In this document: positions 8,282 through 17,922 of the stretch, piece by piece | Numbering within the stretch: position 1 is the stretch's first letter | Layout: every line of letters begins with the position of its first letter | NCBI GenBank assembly: GCA_910585605.1 | Contig: CAJUFL010000023.1 | Coordinates: 1-57,826 of the forward strand | Reading direction: 5' to 3' | From: an uncultured Lachnospiraceae bacterium | GTDB lineage: Bacteria > Bacillota > Clostridia > Lachnospirales > Lachnospiraceae | DNA: 57,826 bases | The notes under the pieces: model-generated | Databases searched by the model: none | The model's input: only the letters and a program-made list of their open reading frames with translations | What the model was told of the DNA's origin: nothing | Program-made: the position numbers and the translations under genes

Positions 8282-8989
8282 ATGGAATATTTTAATGTTT
8301 TTTACCAATCCCTGTTTTCTATTATTGCCCTGTTAATCCTGACAAAATTACTGGGATACAGACAGGTATCCCAATTCAGTATGTTTGACTATATCAACGG
8401 CATCACCATTGGTTCTATCGCAGCGGAAATGGCAATCGACCTAGAAGGAAATTTCCTAAAGCCCCTTCTTGCTATGGTAGTATACGCAGTATTTGTCATA
8501 CTATTGTCCAAGATTTCACAAAAATCCATTCCACTCAGACGATTGATCAACGGCAAAGCGATTATGCTTTATCAGGACGGAAAAATATATAATGAAAACT
8601 TAAGAAAAGCCAAAATGGATGTTGACGAATTTCTGGTAGAGTGCCGTGTAAACGGATATTTTGACCTGTCCCAGATTGAAAGTGCCGTATTGGAGCCAAA
8701 CGGAAAAATCAGTTTTCTCCCTGTTACAGAAGACCGCCCTGCCACACCAAAAGATTTGGGAATCAAACCTGCACAGGAAGAAATATTTGCCAACATCATC
8801 ATAGACGGACACATCATGAAAGAAAATCTGAAGCATGTAGGAAGGGATCAGAACTGGCTCAACCAGCAGTTAGACGGACAAAATATCAAAAAACCGGAAG
8901 ATGTATTTCTTGCCATCTGTGACAAACAGGGTAATTTTTATGCCTTTCCCAAAATGGATCATCTTGTGGACAAAGACATTCTTGGATAA
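8282..8989 (+). CDS. DUF421 (YetF-family) membrane protein
   Basis: 235 residues. Hydrophobic segments at about 8-25, 38-52 and 58-76 are followed by a cytosolic domain with the family signature RLINGKAIMLYQDGKI and an LEPNGKISF-type strand. This matches the YetF/DUF421 group, membrane proteins of unknown biochemical role, some linked to spore germination or stress in Bacillus. The ATG at 8282 follows GGAGG at eight bases, and TATAAA lies about 50 bases upstream. Convergent with the next gene and divergent from the cysteine-cluster protein. Confidence 0.85.
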   Translation: MEYFNVFYQSLFSIIALLILTKLLGYRQVSQFSMFDYINGITIGSIAAEMAIDLEGNFLKPLLAMVVYAVFVILLSKISQKSIPLRRLINGKAIMLYQDGKIYNENLRKAKMDVDEFLVECRVNGYFDLSQIESAVLEPNGKISFLPVTEDRPATPKDLGIKPAQEEIFANIIIDGHIMKENLKHVGRDQNWLNQQLDGQNIKKPEDVFLAICDKQGNFYAFPKMDHLVDKDILG

Positions 8990-9021
8990 CAGACTGCCAA
9001 TTCATATCCAGACCAAATAAT

Positions 9022-9852
9022 TTATGCCTCCTCCTCCGGATTAGAGGTTGCTGCAATAATTTCCTTAATAGAATGCCGTCCACCTGTTTTCTCTTCTTTT
9101 GCTTCCTCTGCTGCATTTTCTGCCTCCATCTCGGCAGCAAGCCTGCCTGCCTCAATCTTGGAATCTGCATAAGTATTCTCATAACCAACCAGATGTGCCT
9201 CTTCTTCCGGGGTTTTATGTTCAGTCTCGTTAAGATACGGCTTAAACACATGCCGGAAAATCCATGCCTGCAAATATGCCATCAGAGAAAAACCGATGAT
9301 CAGCACACTCACACGTGCAATATTCATCATATATACGGAAAATGCTACTGCTGCAAAAATAAACCATATCCCAACCGTTTCCGGAACATGTGTCATTACC
9401 ATAGCCAGCGCATTTTTTATAGTTCCTCCTATCGTATTGGTAAATTTCGCCTGCAATGGCCATACATAGGTAAAAATCAATGCATATAATACCAGTAAAA
9501 TCACACTGATCACCGTGAGCGGCTTATACACACTGTTTCCCGTAAGCTTCCACTGTGATACCCAATACCAGACATCCACACTTAAAATAATACCTGCTGC
9601 CAGCAAAAGAAGCCACATGATAACAGACTGTTTAAAGTTATCTTTGAAACTCTTCTTATACATGCGAAAAATATATCCATCTTCCCTGCTCCATGTATTA
9701 ATCGCCACATAATAAAGTGCTGTCAGTGCAGGTCCAATCGTAATAACTGGAATGCAGCTTATCAGAAACAGTACATTCAACACAATCATATCTGCAATTC
9801 GATTCATCAACTTAAAAAACGGATTGTCCTCATTAAATATTCCATCTAACAT
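9022..9852 (-). CDS. YesL/DUF624-family membrane protein
   Basis: 276 residues. The N-terminus (FNEDNPFFKLMNRIAD) and the LISCIPVITIGPALTALYYV segment are typical of DUF624/YesL proteins, which often sit near carbohydrate-use genes and have no defined activity. About five membrane segments lie between residues 20 and 195. The last 75 residues form an acidic Glu/Ala-rich cytosolic tail (repeated EE and AAEEAKEE), longer than in the minimal family. The start at 9852 follows AAAGGAG. Convergent with the DUF421 gene. Confidence 0.85.
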   Translation of the reverse strand: MLDGIFNEDNPFFKLMNRIADMIVLNVLFLISCIPVITIGPALTALYYVAINTWSREDGYIFRMYKKSFKDNFKQSVIMWLLLLAAGIILSVDVWYWVSQWKLTGNSVYKPLTVISVILLVLYALIFTYVWPLQAKFTNTIGGTIKNALAMVMTHVPETVGIWFIFAAVAFSVYMMNIARVSVLIIGFSLMAYLQAWIFRHVFKPYLNETEHKTPEEEAHLVGYENTYADSKIEAGRLAAEMEAENAAEEAKEEKTGGRHSIKEIIAATSNPEEEA

Positions 9853-10036
9853 AAATAAACTCCTTTAATATACCTTTGTAATTCTATCAGAAAGACCTGA
9901 CCTTTTCTTTATCTTTCCCTAATGATTATAATAGCCCACCTGTCCCCATTGTTCAAGTGAAAAATCAATGAACTAATTTATTATACAGCCTTAGACCAAA
10001 TTGCAGCTGATAACAATGCTATTTTGCCGTTTTTGC

Positions 10037-10067
10037 TTGACAAACCTTGAAAAAACACTACTATATT
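10037..10067 (+). promoter_or_regulatory. Putative promoter of the decarboxylase-plsC-hydEG run
   Basis: TTGACA (10037-10042) and TATATT (10062-10067) with a 19-base spacer, which is long. It lies about 65 bases upstream of the decarboxylase start. No riboswitch or T-box was recognised in 9853-10130. Confidence 0.5.
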
Positions 10068-10130
10068 ACATAGGTGTGTATTCACACAATTTTTTATTCA
10101 GAAACACGCGAAAGAAAGGAATATATATTT

Positions 10131-11390
10131 ATGAAAACACCATTTGTAACGAAAGAACAGCTTGATGCGATCTGTACCCAGTATGCAACACCTTTTCACC
10201 TCTATGACGAAAAAGGAATCCGTGAAAATGCAAGAAAATTAAAGCAGGCCTTTGCATGGAATGACGGTTTTAAGGAATACTTTGCTGTAAAGGCAACTCC
10301 TAATCCAACTATTTTAAGGATTTTACAGCAGGAGGGCTGCGGAATGGACTGTTCTTCCTATACAGAATTATTAATGTCTGACAAATGTGGTTTTGCCGGA
10401 ACAGATATCATGTTTTCTTCTAACGATACCCCGGCAGAAGATTTCTGTCTTGCCGCCAAGCTTGGTGCCACCATCAATCTGGACGATATTACCCATATCG
10501 ATTTTTTAAAGGAAACCATTGGCACACTTCCGAAACGCATTTCCTGTCGTTTTAATCCAGGCGGCAAGTTTGCTATTGCCAATACCATCATGGACAATCC
10601 GGGTGATGCCAAATACGGTATGACAAGACCTCAAATGGTCGAAGCTTTCAAAAAACTACAGGAATATGGCGTAGAAGAATTCGGTATCCATGCCTTCCTT
10701 GCAAGCAATACTGTAACCAATGATTATTACCCTACACTTGCAAAAATATTATTTGAAACAGCAGCAGCATTAAAAAACGAAACCGGTGCACACATCACGT
10801 TCATCAATCTTTCCGGTGGTATCGGCATCCCTTATACACCGGACAAACAACCGAATGATATCCTTGTTATCGGTGAAGGTGTCCGTAAAGCTTATGAAGA
10901 CGTATTAATCCCTGCCGGGATGGGAGATGTAGCCATCTATACAGAACTTGGTCGTTTCATGCTGGCTCCATACGGTCATTTAGTAACCAAAGCTATACAC
11001 GAAAAGCACACCCATAAGGAATATATCGGGGTCGATGCCTGTGCTGTAAATCTGATGCGGCCTGCCATGTATGGTGCCTATCACCATATCACCGTAATGG
11101 GAAAAGAAAACGAACCGGAAGACCATGTATATGATATAACCGGCTCCCTTTGTGAAAATAATGACAAATTTGCCATTGACCGCAATCTTCCAAAAATTGA
11201 CATGGGTGATATTCTGGTTATCCACGATACCGGTGCACATGGTTTTGCAATGGGATATAATTATAATGGTAAGCTGAAATCCTCGGAGATTCTTTTACGG
11301 GAAGACGGAAGCACAAAGATAATCCGCCGTGCTGAAACTCCTGAAGATTATTTTGCAACTCTAGACGGTTACTGGGATGTATCACTATAA
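10131..11390 (+). CDS. PLP-dependent decarboxylase, diaminopimelate decarboxylase-like
   Basis: 419-residue alanine-racemase-fold enzyme. The PLP lysine is Lys54 in EYFAVKATPNP, a glycine-rich phosphate site lies in NLSGGIGIPY, and the C-terminal barrel has DxTGSLCENNDKF with the catalytic Cys. These fit the LysA/DapDC family, which makes lysine from meso-diaminopimelate. Related enzymes act on other amino acids, so the substrate is inferred. The start at 10131 has AAAGGA upstream. A longer frame from 10074 lacks a ribosome site. It is followed 30 bases later by a plsC-like gene, then hydE and hydG, all on the plus strand. No other lysine genes are nearby. Confidence 0.85.
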   Translation: MKTPFVTKEQLDAICTQYATPFHLYDEKGIRENARKLKQAFAWNDGFKEYFAVKATPNPTILRILQQEGCGMDCSSYTELLMSDKCGFAGTDIMFSSNDTPAEDFCLAAKLGATINLDDITHIDFLKETIGTLPKRISCRFNPGGKFAIANTIMDNPGDAKYGMTRPQMVEAFKKLQEYGVEEFGIHAFLASNTVTNDYYPTLAKILFETAAALKNETGAHITFINLSGGIGIPYTPDKQPNDILVIGEGVRKAYEDVLIPAGMGDVAIYTELGRFMLAPYGHLVTKAIHEKHTHKEYIGVDACAVNLMRPAMYGAYHHITVMGKENEPEDHVYDITGSLCENNDKFAIDRNLPKIDMGDILVIHDTGAHGFAMGYNYNGKLKSSEILLREDGSTKIIRRAETPEDYFATLDGYWDVSL

Positions 11391-11420
11391 TAGAGCTGAT
11401 ATAATAGAGAGGAGATTGAT

Positions 11421-12143
11421 ATGGCAAAACGGCTTACCATGATGATACTTCGCAACATTCTGATTGTACCGTATATATTTATTACCTTGATGCGGTATGC
11501 CAGATCCACCAAAGTAAGCGAAGAAAAAAAATACGCCTTTATCCGCAAAATCGGTTATCATGGCTGCAAATGTGGAAATGTTACCGTACACGGATATGGT
11601 TTTGACAACCTGCCGGCACAAACAGGATACATTATGTACCCAAATCATCAGGGATTGTTTGACGTAATGGGATTAGTTTATTTAAATCCCCATCCATTTG
11701 GAGTTGTCATTAAAAAAGAAGCCTATAACGTGTTCTGCCTGCGCCAGCTGATCCAGACTCTTGGCGGTCTTTTTATGGATCGTGAAGACATAAAACAGGG
11801 ACTTCAGGTTATTAATGAGGTAGCCCGTCAGGTTAAGGAAGGACGCAACTTTTTAATCTTTCCGGAAGGCACCCGTTCCAAAAACGGTAATCAGCCGGGC
11901 GAATTTAAAAGTGGCAGCTTCAAAGCGGCAACAAAAGCCAAATGCCCTATCATCCCGATCGCAATCATTGACTGCTATCTTCCTTTCGATACCAATTCCA
12001 TCAAACAGGTGGATGTGCAGATTCACGTCCTGCCTCCTATTCCATACGAAGAATATCAGGGTATGAAAACTACAGAAATTGCGGCTATGGTAAAGGAGCG
12101 TATAGAAAAGGTAATCAAAGAAAATGAACACAATTTTAACTAA
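11421..12143 (+). CDS. plsC: 1-acyl-sn-glycerol-3-phosphate acyltransferase (PlsC-like)
   Basis: 240-residue membrane-associated acyltransferase of phospholipid synthesis. It shows the catalytic NHx4D motif (NHQGLFD at about residue 74), the FPEGTRSKNG substrate motif and a hydrophobic N-terminal segment (about 7-22). It converts lysophosphatidate to phosphatidate if it follows the family. The ATG at 11421 follows GAGGAG. Its last 20 bases overlap the start of hydE, which suggests translational coupling and cotranscription. Confidence 0.88.
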   Translation: MAKRLTMMILRNILIVPYIFITLMRYARSTKVSEEKKYAFIRKIGYHGCKCGNVTVHGYGFDNLPAQTGYIMYPNHQGLFDVMGLVYLNPHPFGVVIKKEAYNVFCLRQLIQTLGGLFMDREDIKQGLQVINEVARQVKEGRNFLIFPEGTRSKNGNQPGEFKSGSFKAATKAKCPIIPIAIIDCYLPFDTNSIKQVDVQIHVLPPIPYEEYQGMKTTEIAAMVKERIEKVIKENEHNFN

Positions 12144-13179
12144 AAGCATCCACAAGCTGCTCCGTCACAGTCCCTTAACCCATGGGGAATTTGCTGTTCT
12201 ATTAAAAAATAATTCCGAAAAACTAAGAAAAGTTCTGGCTGCTGCCGCTGACGAAACCAGGCGAAAATACTTTGGCAACCGGATATTCATCCGGGGGCTC
12301 ATTGAATTTACGAATTACTGCCACAATAACTGTTTCTACTGCGGAATACGCTGTGACAACAAAAATATCAAACGTTACCGGCTGACACACGAAGATATCT
12401 TATCATGCTGCCATCAGGGATACCTTTCAGGATTCCGCACATTTGTCCTACAGGGAGGCGAAGACACCTTTTTTACAGATGAGAAAATGATTGATCTTGT
12501 AACAGATATCCGGAATCGTTTTCCTGACTGTGCCATTACCCTTTCTTTGGGGGAACGAAGCCGGAACAGTTACCGGAAACTCTTCAATGCCGGTGCAGAC
12601 CGTTATCTGTTAAGACACGAAACTGCCGACGAATCCCACTATGGTATGCTGCACCCTGACTCTATGTCCTATAAAAACCGCATGAACTGCCTGAAAGAAT
12701 TAAAGGCAATCGGCTATCAGACCGGCTGTGGATTTATGGTAGGTTCCCCCTTCCAGACAACAGAAATGCTGGCAGCTGATTTATGTTTTATTCAGGATTT
12801 TCGTCCGCATATGGTAGGAATCGGACCTTTTATCTCCCATCAAAACACTCCTTTCTCTGACAGAAAAAACGGTACTTTGGAAGATACCCTGCTGCTTATC
12901 AGTATTTTACGGCTGATGCAGCCTGCTTTACTGCTCCCTTCTACCACAGCTTTGGGGACAATTGCAGAAAACGGAAGAGAACTGGGCATTCTGGCCGGAG
13001 CAAATGTTATCATGCCAAACCTGTCACCTGCCAGCGCCCGTAAACAATACAGTCTTTATGACAACAAACCATGTACCGGAGAAGAAACCCTGCAGGGTCT
13101 ACAGTCTCTTGATGAACATATGAAAAATATTGGTTTTCAAATCACTGTTGACCGGGGAGACTTCCCGGAATTTACTTAA
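12124..13179 (+). CDS. hydE: [FeFe]-hydrogenase maturation radical SAM protein HydE
   Basis: 351 residues. HydE helps build the diiron subcluster of the [FeFe]-hydrogenase H-cluster. The radical SAM motif CHNNCFYC gives Cys66, Cys70 and Cys73. The family barrel motifs LQGGEDTFF and LSLGERS follow, and GIGPFISHQNTPF is characteristic of HydE. The ATG lies inside the end of plsC (20-base overlap). hydG follows 17 bases after the stop. The third maturase HydF and the hydrogenase itself are not in the window. Confidence 0.93.
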   Translation: MNTILTKSIHKLLRHSPLTHGEFAVLLKNNSEKLRKVLAAAADETRRKYFGNRIFIRGLIEFTNYCHNNCFYCGIRCDNKNIKRYRLTHEDILSCCHQGYLSGFRTFVLQGGEDTFFTDEKMIDLVTDIRNRFPDCAITLSLGERSRNSYRKLFNAGADRYLLRHETADESHYGMLHPDSMSYKNRMNCLKELKAIGYQTGCGFMVGSPFQTTEMLAADLCFIQDFRPHMVGIGPFISHQNTPFSDRKNGTLEDTLLLISILRLMQPALLLPSTTALGTIAENGRELGILAGANVIMPNLSPASARKQYSLYDNKPCTGEETLQGLQSLDEHMKNIGFQITVDRGDFPEFT

Positions 13180-13196
13180 AGGAAAGAGGAACAATC

Positions 13197-14615
13197 ATGT
13201 ACAATCCAAAATCTTTAAAAGCAGAAGAATTTATTGATCATCAGGAGATATTAGATACTCTGGCTTACAGCGAAGCTCACAAAAATGATCAGGAATTAAT
13301 ATTACAGATTCTTGAAAAAGCAAAAGAACGAAAGGGGCTTTCCCATAAAGAAGCTTCCGTCTTATTAATGTGCGATAATGATGAATTAAACTCTCAGATT
13401 TTTGCACTGGCAAAGCAGATCAAAAAGGATTTTTATGGCAACCGCATAGTCATGTTTGCCCCTCTTTACCTGTCTAACTACTGTGTTAATGGCTGCATCT
13501 ATTGTCCGTACCACGCTCAAAACAAACATATTGCAAGAAAAAAACTGACACAGGAGGAAATCCGCAGGGAAGTAACTGCTTTACAGGATATGGGACACAA
13601 GCGCCTTGCCATAGAAGCCGGAGAAGACCCTGTCAACAACCCCATTGATTACATTTTAGAATGTATTGATACCATTTATTCCGTACACCATAAAAACGGT
13701 GATATCCGACGTGTAAATGTCAATATAGCTGCTACCACAGTAGAAAATTATACCCGGTTAAAAGATGCCGGAATTGGAACGTATATCCTGTTCCAGGAAA
13801 CTTATCATAAGGAAAGCTATGAAAAACTTCACCCAACCGGTCCCAAGCACAACTATGCTTACCATACAGAAGCCATGGACCGTGCCATGGAAGGCGGTAT
13901 TGATGATGTCGGACTTGGAGTACTGTTTGGTCTGGAATTATACCGTTATGAATTTGCAGGACTTCTCATGCACGCAGAACATCTAGAAGCTGTTCACGGA
14001 GTCGGTCCCCATACCATCAGTGTACCCAGAATCCGCCATGCAGATGATATCGATGCCTCTTCTTTTGACAATGGTATCGATGATAAAACCTTTTGTAAAA
14101 TTGTTGCATGCATTCGTATTGCAGTGCCATACACCGGAATGATCGTCTCCACCAGGGAAAGCCAGGCATGTCGCGAAAAGGTTCTCCAACTGGGCATTTC
14201 CCAGATCAGCGGGGGGTCCAAAACCTCTGTTGGCGGTTATTATGAAAAAGAGCCGGTAGATTCCAAATCCGAACAGTTTGATGTAAATGACAACAGAACC
14301 TTAGACGAAGTCGTCAAATGGCTGATGGAAATGGATTATATCCCCAGCTTCTGTACTGCATGTTACAGGGAAGGACGTACCGGCGACCGCTTCATGAGCC
14401 TTTGCAAAAGCGGAGAAATTCAAAACTGCTGTCTTCCCAATGCTCTCTTAACTTTAAAAGAATATTTAGAAGACTATGCTTCCCCGGAAACCGCATACAT
14501 TGGAAAAAAACTTATAAAAAAAGAATTGGGCAATATCCCCAATTCTAATGTAAGAGAAATCGTAACCAGACATCTCATGGAAATCCAGTCTGGTAAACGG
14601 GATTTCCGTTTCTAG
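13197..14615 (+). CDS. hydG: [FeFe]-hydrogenase maturase HydG (tyrosine lyase)
   Basis: 472 residues. HydG cleaves tyrosine to supply CO and cyanide for the H-cluster. The N-terminal radical SAM cluster is CVNGCIYC (Cys96, Cys100, Cys103). The C-terminal auxiliary cluster motif CX2CX22C is intact, starting at CTAC and ending in CC, as needed for the dangler-iron cluster. The start follows AAAGGAAAGAGG. Tight spacing after hydE supports an operon. It ends convergent with the EAL-domain gene, with only 42 bases between the stops. Confidence 0.96.
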   Translation: MYNPKSLKAEEFIDHQEILDTLAYSEAHKNDQELILQILEKAKERKGLSHKEASVLLMCDNDELNSQIFALAKQIKKDFYGNRIVMFAPLYLSNYCVNGCIYCPYHAQNKHIARKKLTQEEIRREVTALQDMGHKRLAIEAGEDPVNNPIDYILECIDTIYSVHHKNGDIRRVNVNIAATTVENYTRLKDAGIGTYILFQETYHKESYEKLHPTGPKHNYAYHTEAMDRAMEGGIDDVGLGVLFGLELYRYEFAGLLMHAEHLEAVHGVGPHTISVPRIRHADDIDASSFDNGIDDKTFCKIVACIRIAVPYTGMIVSTRESQACREKVLQLGISQISGGSKTSVGGYYEKEPVDSKSEQFDVNDNRTLDEVVKWLMEMDYIPSFCTACYREGRTGDRFMSLCKSGEIQNCCLPNALLTLKEYLEDYASPETAYIGKKLIKKELGNIPNSNVREIVTRHLMEIQSGKRDFRF

Positions 14616-14657
14616 TACAACGAATATTAAACTGTCTTAACGTAAATAAACAAAATA

Positions 14658-16574
14658 CTAACAAGCCTCCTCAATCAGCGTGACAAACTCATTTGCCGGT
14701 ATTGCTTTGGAATAATACCAGCCCTGTAAATAATCGCAGCCAATACCTGCAAGATGAGCACGCTGCTCTTTTGTCTCTACTCCCTCAGCAACAATCCGCA
14801 CCTGTAACTCCTTTAACATACCCACCGTGAACTTTAAGGTAATACCTGCCCTTTCATTTTCAAAGGCATCCCATACCATAAGCTTATCCAGCTTGATAAT
14901 CTTAAACGGTAATTGATGCAGATATCCAAGGGTCGAATAACCGGAACCATAATCATCCAGTGAGAACGAAATCCCCTGATTATGAAGCTTGGCAATATTC
15001 TCCTGTAATATCGCAATGGAGTTTGCTGCTGCGGTTTCTGTCACCTCCAGATTAATCTGGCTTGGATCAACATGATAATATTCCATGATATCTATGAGAT
15101 TTTCCGCAAATCCCTGCTGCATACACTGTACCACGGATACATTCACTTCTATATACTCAATACTGGTATCCTTTAAATTATGTTCTGATATAAACTTACA
15201 TACTTTTTCAAAAATCATAGTACCCATCTTAACAATCGTACCATTCTTTTCTGAAATCGGTATAAATACTTCTGGAGAAATATTACCCAGAGAATCATCA
15301 TGTATACGCACTAAAGCTTCAGCCGATGTATAACACTGTTTCTCCACATTGTAAATAGGCTGATAATACACTTCTATCGTATCTCTGTCAATCGCCAGTT
15401 CTATCGCTTTCTCTATCGCCTTTTCCTTACGCAGTGCCTGTAAATCCATATCCTTTGCAAAAACGATAGAACCTTTTCCCTGTGTTTTCGCCGATAAAAC
15501 AGAATAGTCTATGACATCTACAAGTCCTTCCATCATAACTCCATCCTCAGGATAGGAAACACAGCTGATCGTCGTAGACAGCATTACCGATACATCTTCT
15601 GTAATCCATGGATGGCGAAATCTTTCACTAATTGTCTCCAGCACCGTATGTAAATCCACATCGCCTCTTTTAATCTGCAAGGCAAACTGATCCGAACCAT
15701 ATCTGTATACCTTGCCTCTTGATGATACGGTTGTCAGAAAATGTGCCACCTGTATCAGCATCATATCTCCGGTAGTGATACCAAATGTCTTGTTGACAAA
15801 TTTGAAATCATCCAGTGCCAGCACCACCAAATCAAACTCTTTCTTTTCCCCTATGTCATTCCGCAATAACTCATCCATCATATTACGGCTCAATACCTGT
15901 GTATTACTGTCTAACATATCTGCGGGATTCTGTGCCACAAGATAAACCACCAAAAGAGAAACCGCTATAATAAAATCGATAAACACACTGTCCAAAATAT
16001 AGTACTGCACAACCACCGATACACCCACCGTAACCGCCAGCAATGCAACCATAGATAATTTACCAAAAGACATCAGGCGTATATGCATAATTGCATATAT
16101 CAGACCGAACAGCATACAATAAAGCACCATACCGCCCAGAATACTAATCATATGTGTCTCTTGATAACCGTATTGATTATCAAACACATATAAATCCTGT
16201 TTAAAAAAATTCTTAATGATCATTACACCATAAACAATAATCGGTGCTATAAATAATATTGTCACAATCTTATCTTCTTTGAAGCTTTTTCCCGACCAGA
16301 CTATCATATAATACATAAAGGCAATAGGAACTAAATATTGCAACGCAAAAAATATATCCATCAATACAATACAGAGGAGGTTTGGCTGACTTTCCGGTCC
16401 TGTCATCATATTCCGTACAGCAATATTACAAAAAATCGCAATAATCTCCAGTCCTGTCATGGTCAAAAATATGTGGCTTCTCTTAATAGACACACATTGT
16501 TTTGATGCATATAACACTATAATTACAAATAGTATTACCAGTGCACTGATATCAAAGTCTACATTCCACTGCAT
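14658..16574 (-). CDS. Membrane GGDEF-EAL protein, probable c-di-GMP phosphodiesterase
   Basis: 638 residues. The N-terminal ~220 residues hold about seven membrane segments, followed by a GGDEF-like domain whose active motif is degenerate (GSDQF at about 293-297), so cyclase activity is unlikely. The EAL domain looks complete: EAL at 419-421, then EVTET, LDDYGSGYS, KLDK, EGVET and LQGWYYSK. The likely role is c-di-GMP hydrolysis with membrane or ligand input. The start at 16574 is chosen because GGGGGGAGG lies seven bases upstream. ATG codons further upstream precede that site. It follows a GH25 lipoprotein gene by 83 bases on the same strand, likely an operon. Confidence 0.9.
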   Translation of the reverse strand: MQWNVDFDISALVILFVIIVLYASKQCVSIKRSHIFLTMTGLEIIAIFCNIAVRNMMTGPESQPNLLCIVLMDIFFALQYLVPIAFMYYMIVWSGKSFKEDKIVTILFIAPIIVYGVMIIKNFFKQDLYVFDNQYGYQETHMISILGGMVLYCMLFGLIYAIMHIRLMSFGKLSMVALLAVTVGVSVVVQYYILDSVFIDFIIAVSLLVVYLVAQNPADMLDSNTQVLSRNMMDELLRNDIGEKKEFDLVVLALDDFKFVNKTFGITTGDMMLIQVAHFLTTVSSRGKVYRYGSDQFALQIKRGDVDLHTVLETISERFRHPWITEDVSVMLSTTISCVSYPEDGVMMEGLVDVIDYSVLSAKTQGKGSIVFAKDMDLQALRKEKAIEKAIELAIDRDTIEVYYQPIYNVEKQCYTSAEALVRIHDDSLGNISPEVFIPISEKNGTIVKMGTMIFEKVCKFISEHNLKDTSIEYIEVNVSVVQCMQQGFAENLIDIMEYYHVDPSQINLEVTETAAANSIAILQENIAKLHNQGISFSLDDYGSGYSTLGYLHQLPFKIIKLDKLMVWDAFENERAGITLKFTVGMLKELQVRIVAEGVETKEQRAHLAGIGCDYLQGWYYSKAIPANEFVTLIEEAC

Positions 16575-16657
16575 TGTCGTTCCTCCCCCCATCATCATGT
16601 CTCAAATCCGTGCTGTCACATATCCTATATTTTCCCTGCTATATATCATTCACTGAC

Positions 16658-17584
16658 TTATTGCGGCGGAATCATTTCCAAATTCAAATCCACAGGACCC
16701 GAAATTCCCGGTACTTCTCCATTTTCTGTATACTGCCAGATAGAAAATTCATATGGCCAATCCGGTTCATCTGCATATTGTGCAAACCAGACCGGATACT
16801 GATAAATCGTTTCCAAATCAAGATATAATGCATAATACATCCGGTTCGTATACATCATTGCCGAATGACCAGCTGCTTTAATCGTTTCCAAAAATCCAAG
16901 TGCTGCCTGCGTATGTTGTTCGGCAGACATATCATTGGTTCTGGCATCCTCTGCCATCGAATCCTCTCTATCGAGTACAATAGGATAGGACAAAGTATAA
17001 TCCCCTAACTGGCTCAGCACAAAATTAGCCTCTTCCACACCTTCCTCATAAGTAACGGCCTGTGAATAAAAATATACGCCTACCGGCAGCCCTTGTGCCG
17101 TCGCACCAGCCATATTAGCCGAATAATATGCATCTGTCGTAATATTCCCACTAGTATATCCGCGATAACCCAAACGGATAATCGCAAAATCTACTTCTTT
17201 GGCAGCCACTTCCCAATTGATAACACCCTGATGCTCCGATACATCCACACCGATTTTCTTTGCAGAACCATCTTCCATTACATAATTTTTAAAAATACCA
17301 TTACTTTGTAAATTCGAAAAATCCCACTCATGCCGTTTGATATTGGCACTGATCTTAAGCTTATGCACCTCTCCAAATTTATCTGTAACCATAATATAGC
17401 TGGCATGCATAAATCTATCATAATTCTCTGCACTCATTGCAGTAATATTGTCATTTTGATATCCGGGCAATGCAGATGTATTCATTGTAAATGAACGACC
17501 TTTTCCATAATACTTCCTCTGACAGCCACACATAATAAATGCTATGCAAATCAAAATACACACTAAAATAATATATTTTTTCAT
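16658..17584 (-). CDS. GH25-family lysozyme-like lipoprotein
   Basis: 308 residues. The N-terminal signal ends in lipobox-like MCGC (Cys21), so it should be anchored on the outer face of the membrane. Residues from about 112 to the end match glycoside hydrolase family 25 (muramidase), with GVDVSEHQG carrying Asp114 and LDRED carrying Asp205 and Glu207. About 90 residues of linker precede the domain. It probably cleaves or binds peptidoglycan. The start follows GGAGAG. It is first in a two-gene unit with the EAL protein, which suggests c-di-GMP-linked wall or surface control, an inference from position only. Confidence 0.88.
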   Translation of the reverse strand: MKKYIILVCILICIAFIMCGCQRKYYGKGRSFTMNTSALPGYQNDNITAMSAENYDRFMHASYIMVTDKFGEVHKLKISANIKRHEWDFSNLQSNGIFKNYVMEDGSAKKIGVDVSEHQGVINWEVAAKEVDFAIIRLGYRGYTSGNITTDAYYSANMAGATAQGLPVGVYFYSQAVTYEEGVEEANFVLSQLGDYTLSYPIVLDREDSMAEDARTNDMSAEQHTQAALGFLETIKAAGHSAMMYTNRMYYALYLDLETIYQYPVWFAQYADEPDWPYEFSIWQYTENGEVPGISGPVDLNLEMIPPQ

Positions 17585-17722
17585 TTGTAACTCTCCAATC
17601 TGTCTTCTTTCTACTATACTATAAATTCAACATTCATTCAATCTATTTTGCAAAATAACTCCCCATTTGTGCATAATGTAAAATTTAGAGAAATTTTTTT
17701 AGAAATTTTTACCCTTATTCCA

Positions 17723-17751
17723 TTGACTTCCAATTTTAATGATGATAAACT
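17723..17751 (+). promoter_or_regulatory. Promoter and long leader of the cold-shock gene
   Basis: TTGACT (17723-17728) and TAAACT (17746-17751) with a 17-base spacer give a leader of about 165 bases. A hairpin with arms ATACCAA/TTGGTAT lies inside the leader near 17775-17806. Long structured leaders are common for cspA-type mRNAs. The rest of 17585-17922 contains no gene. Confidence 0.5.
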
Positions 17752-17922
17752 AGTCATGTATTTATATAGTGTTAGACGATACCAACACCACTCGCTCTGT
17801 TTTGGTATTCATATTACCTCTATGATACGCGCAGAAAAATTACTTGTTTTAACAATGATTTTTCGATGTTGATTTATGAATCATCGATTCATAATACACT
17901 TAATTTAAAGGAGGTACTTTTC

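Noticed and set aside
9853..10130. Lysine riboswitch or T-box upstream of the decarboxylase
   Set aside because: No T-box sequence, antiterminator or lysine aptamer core seen; only a promoter-like element.
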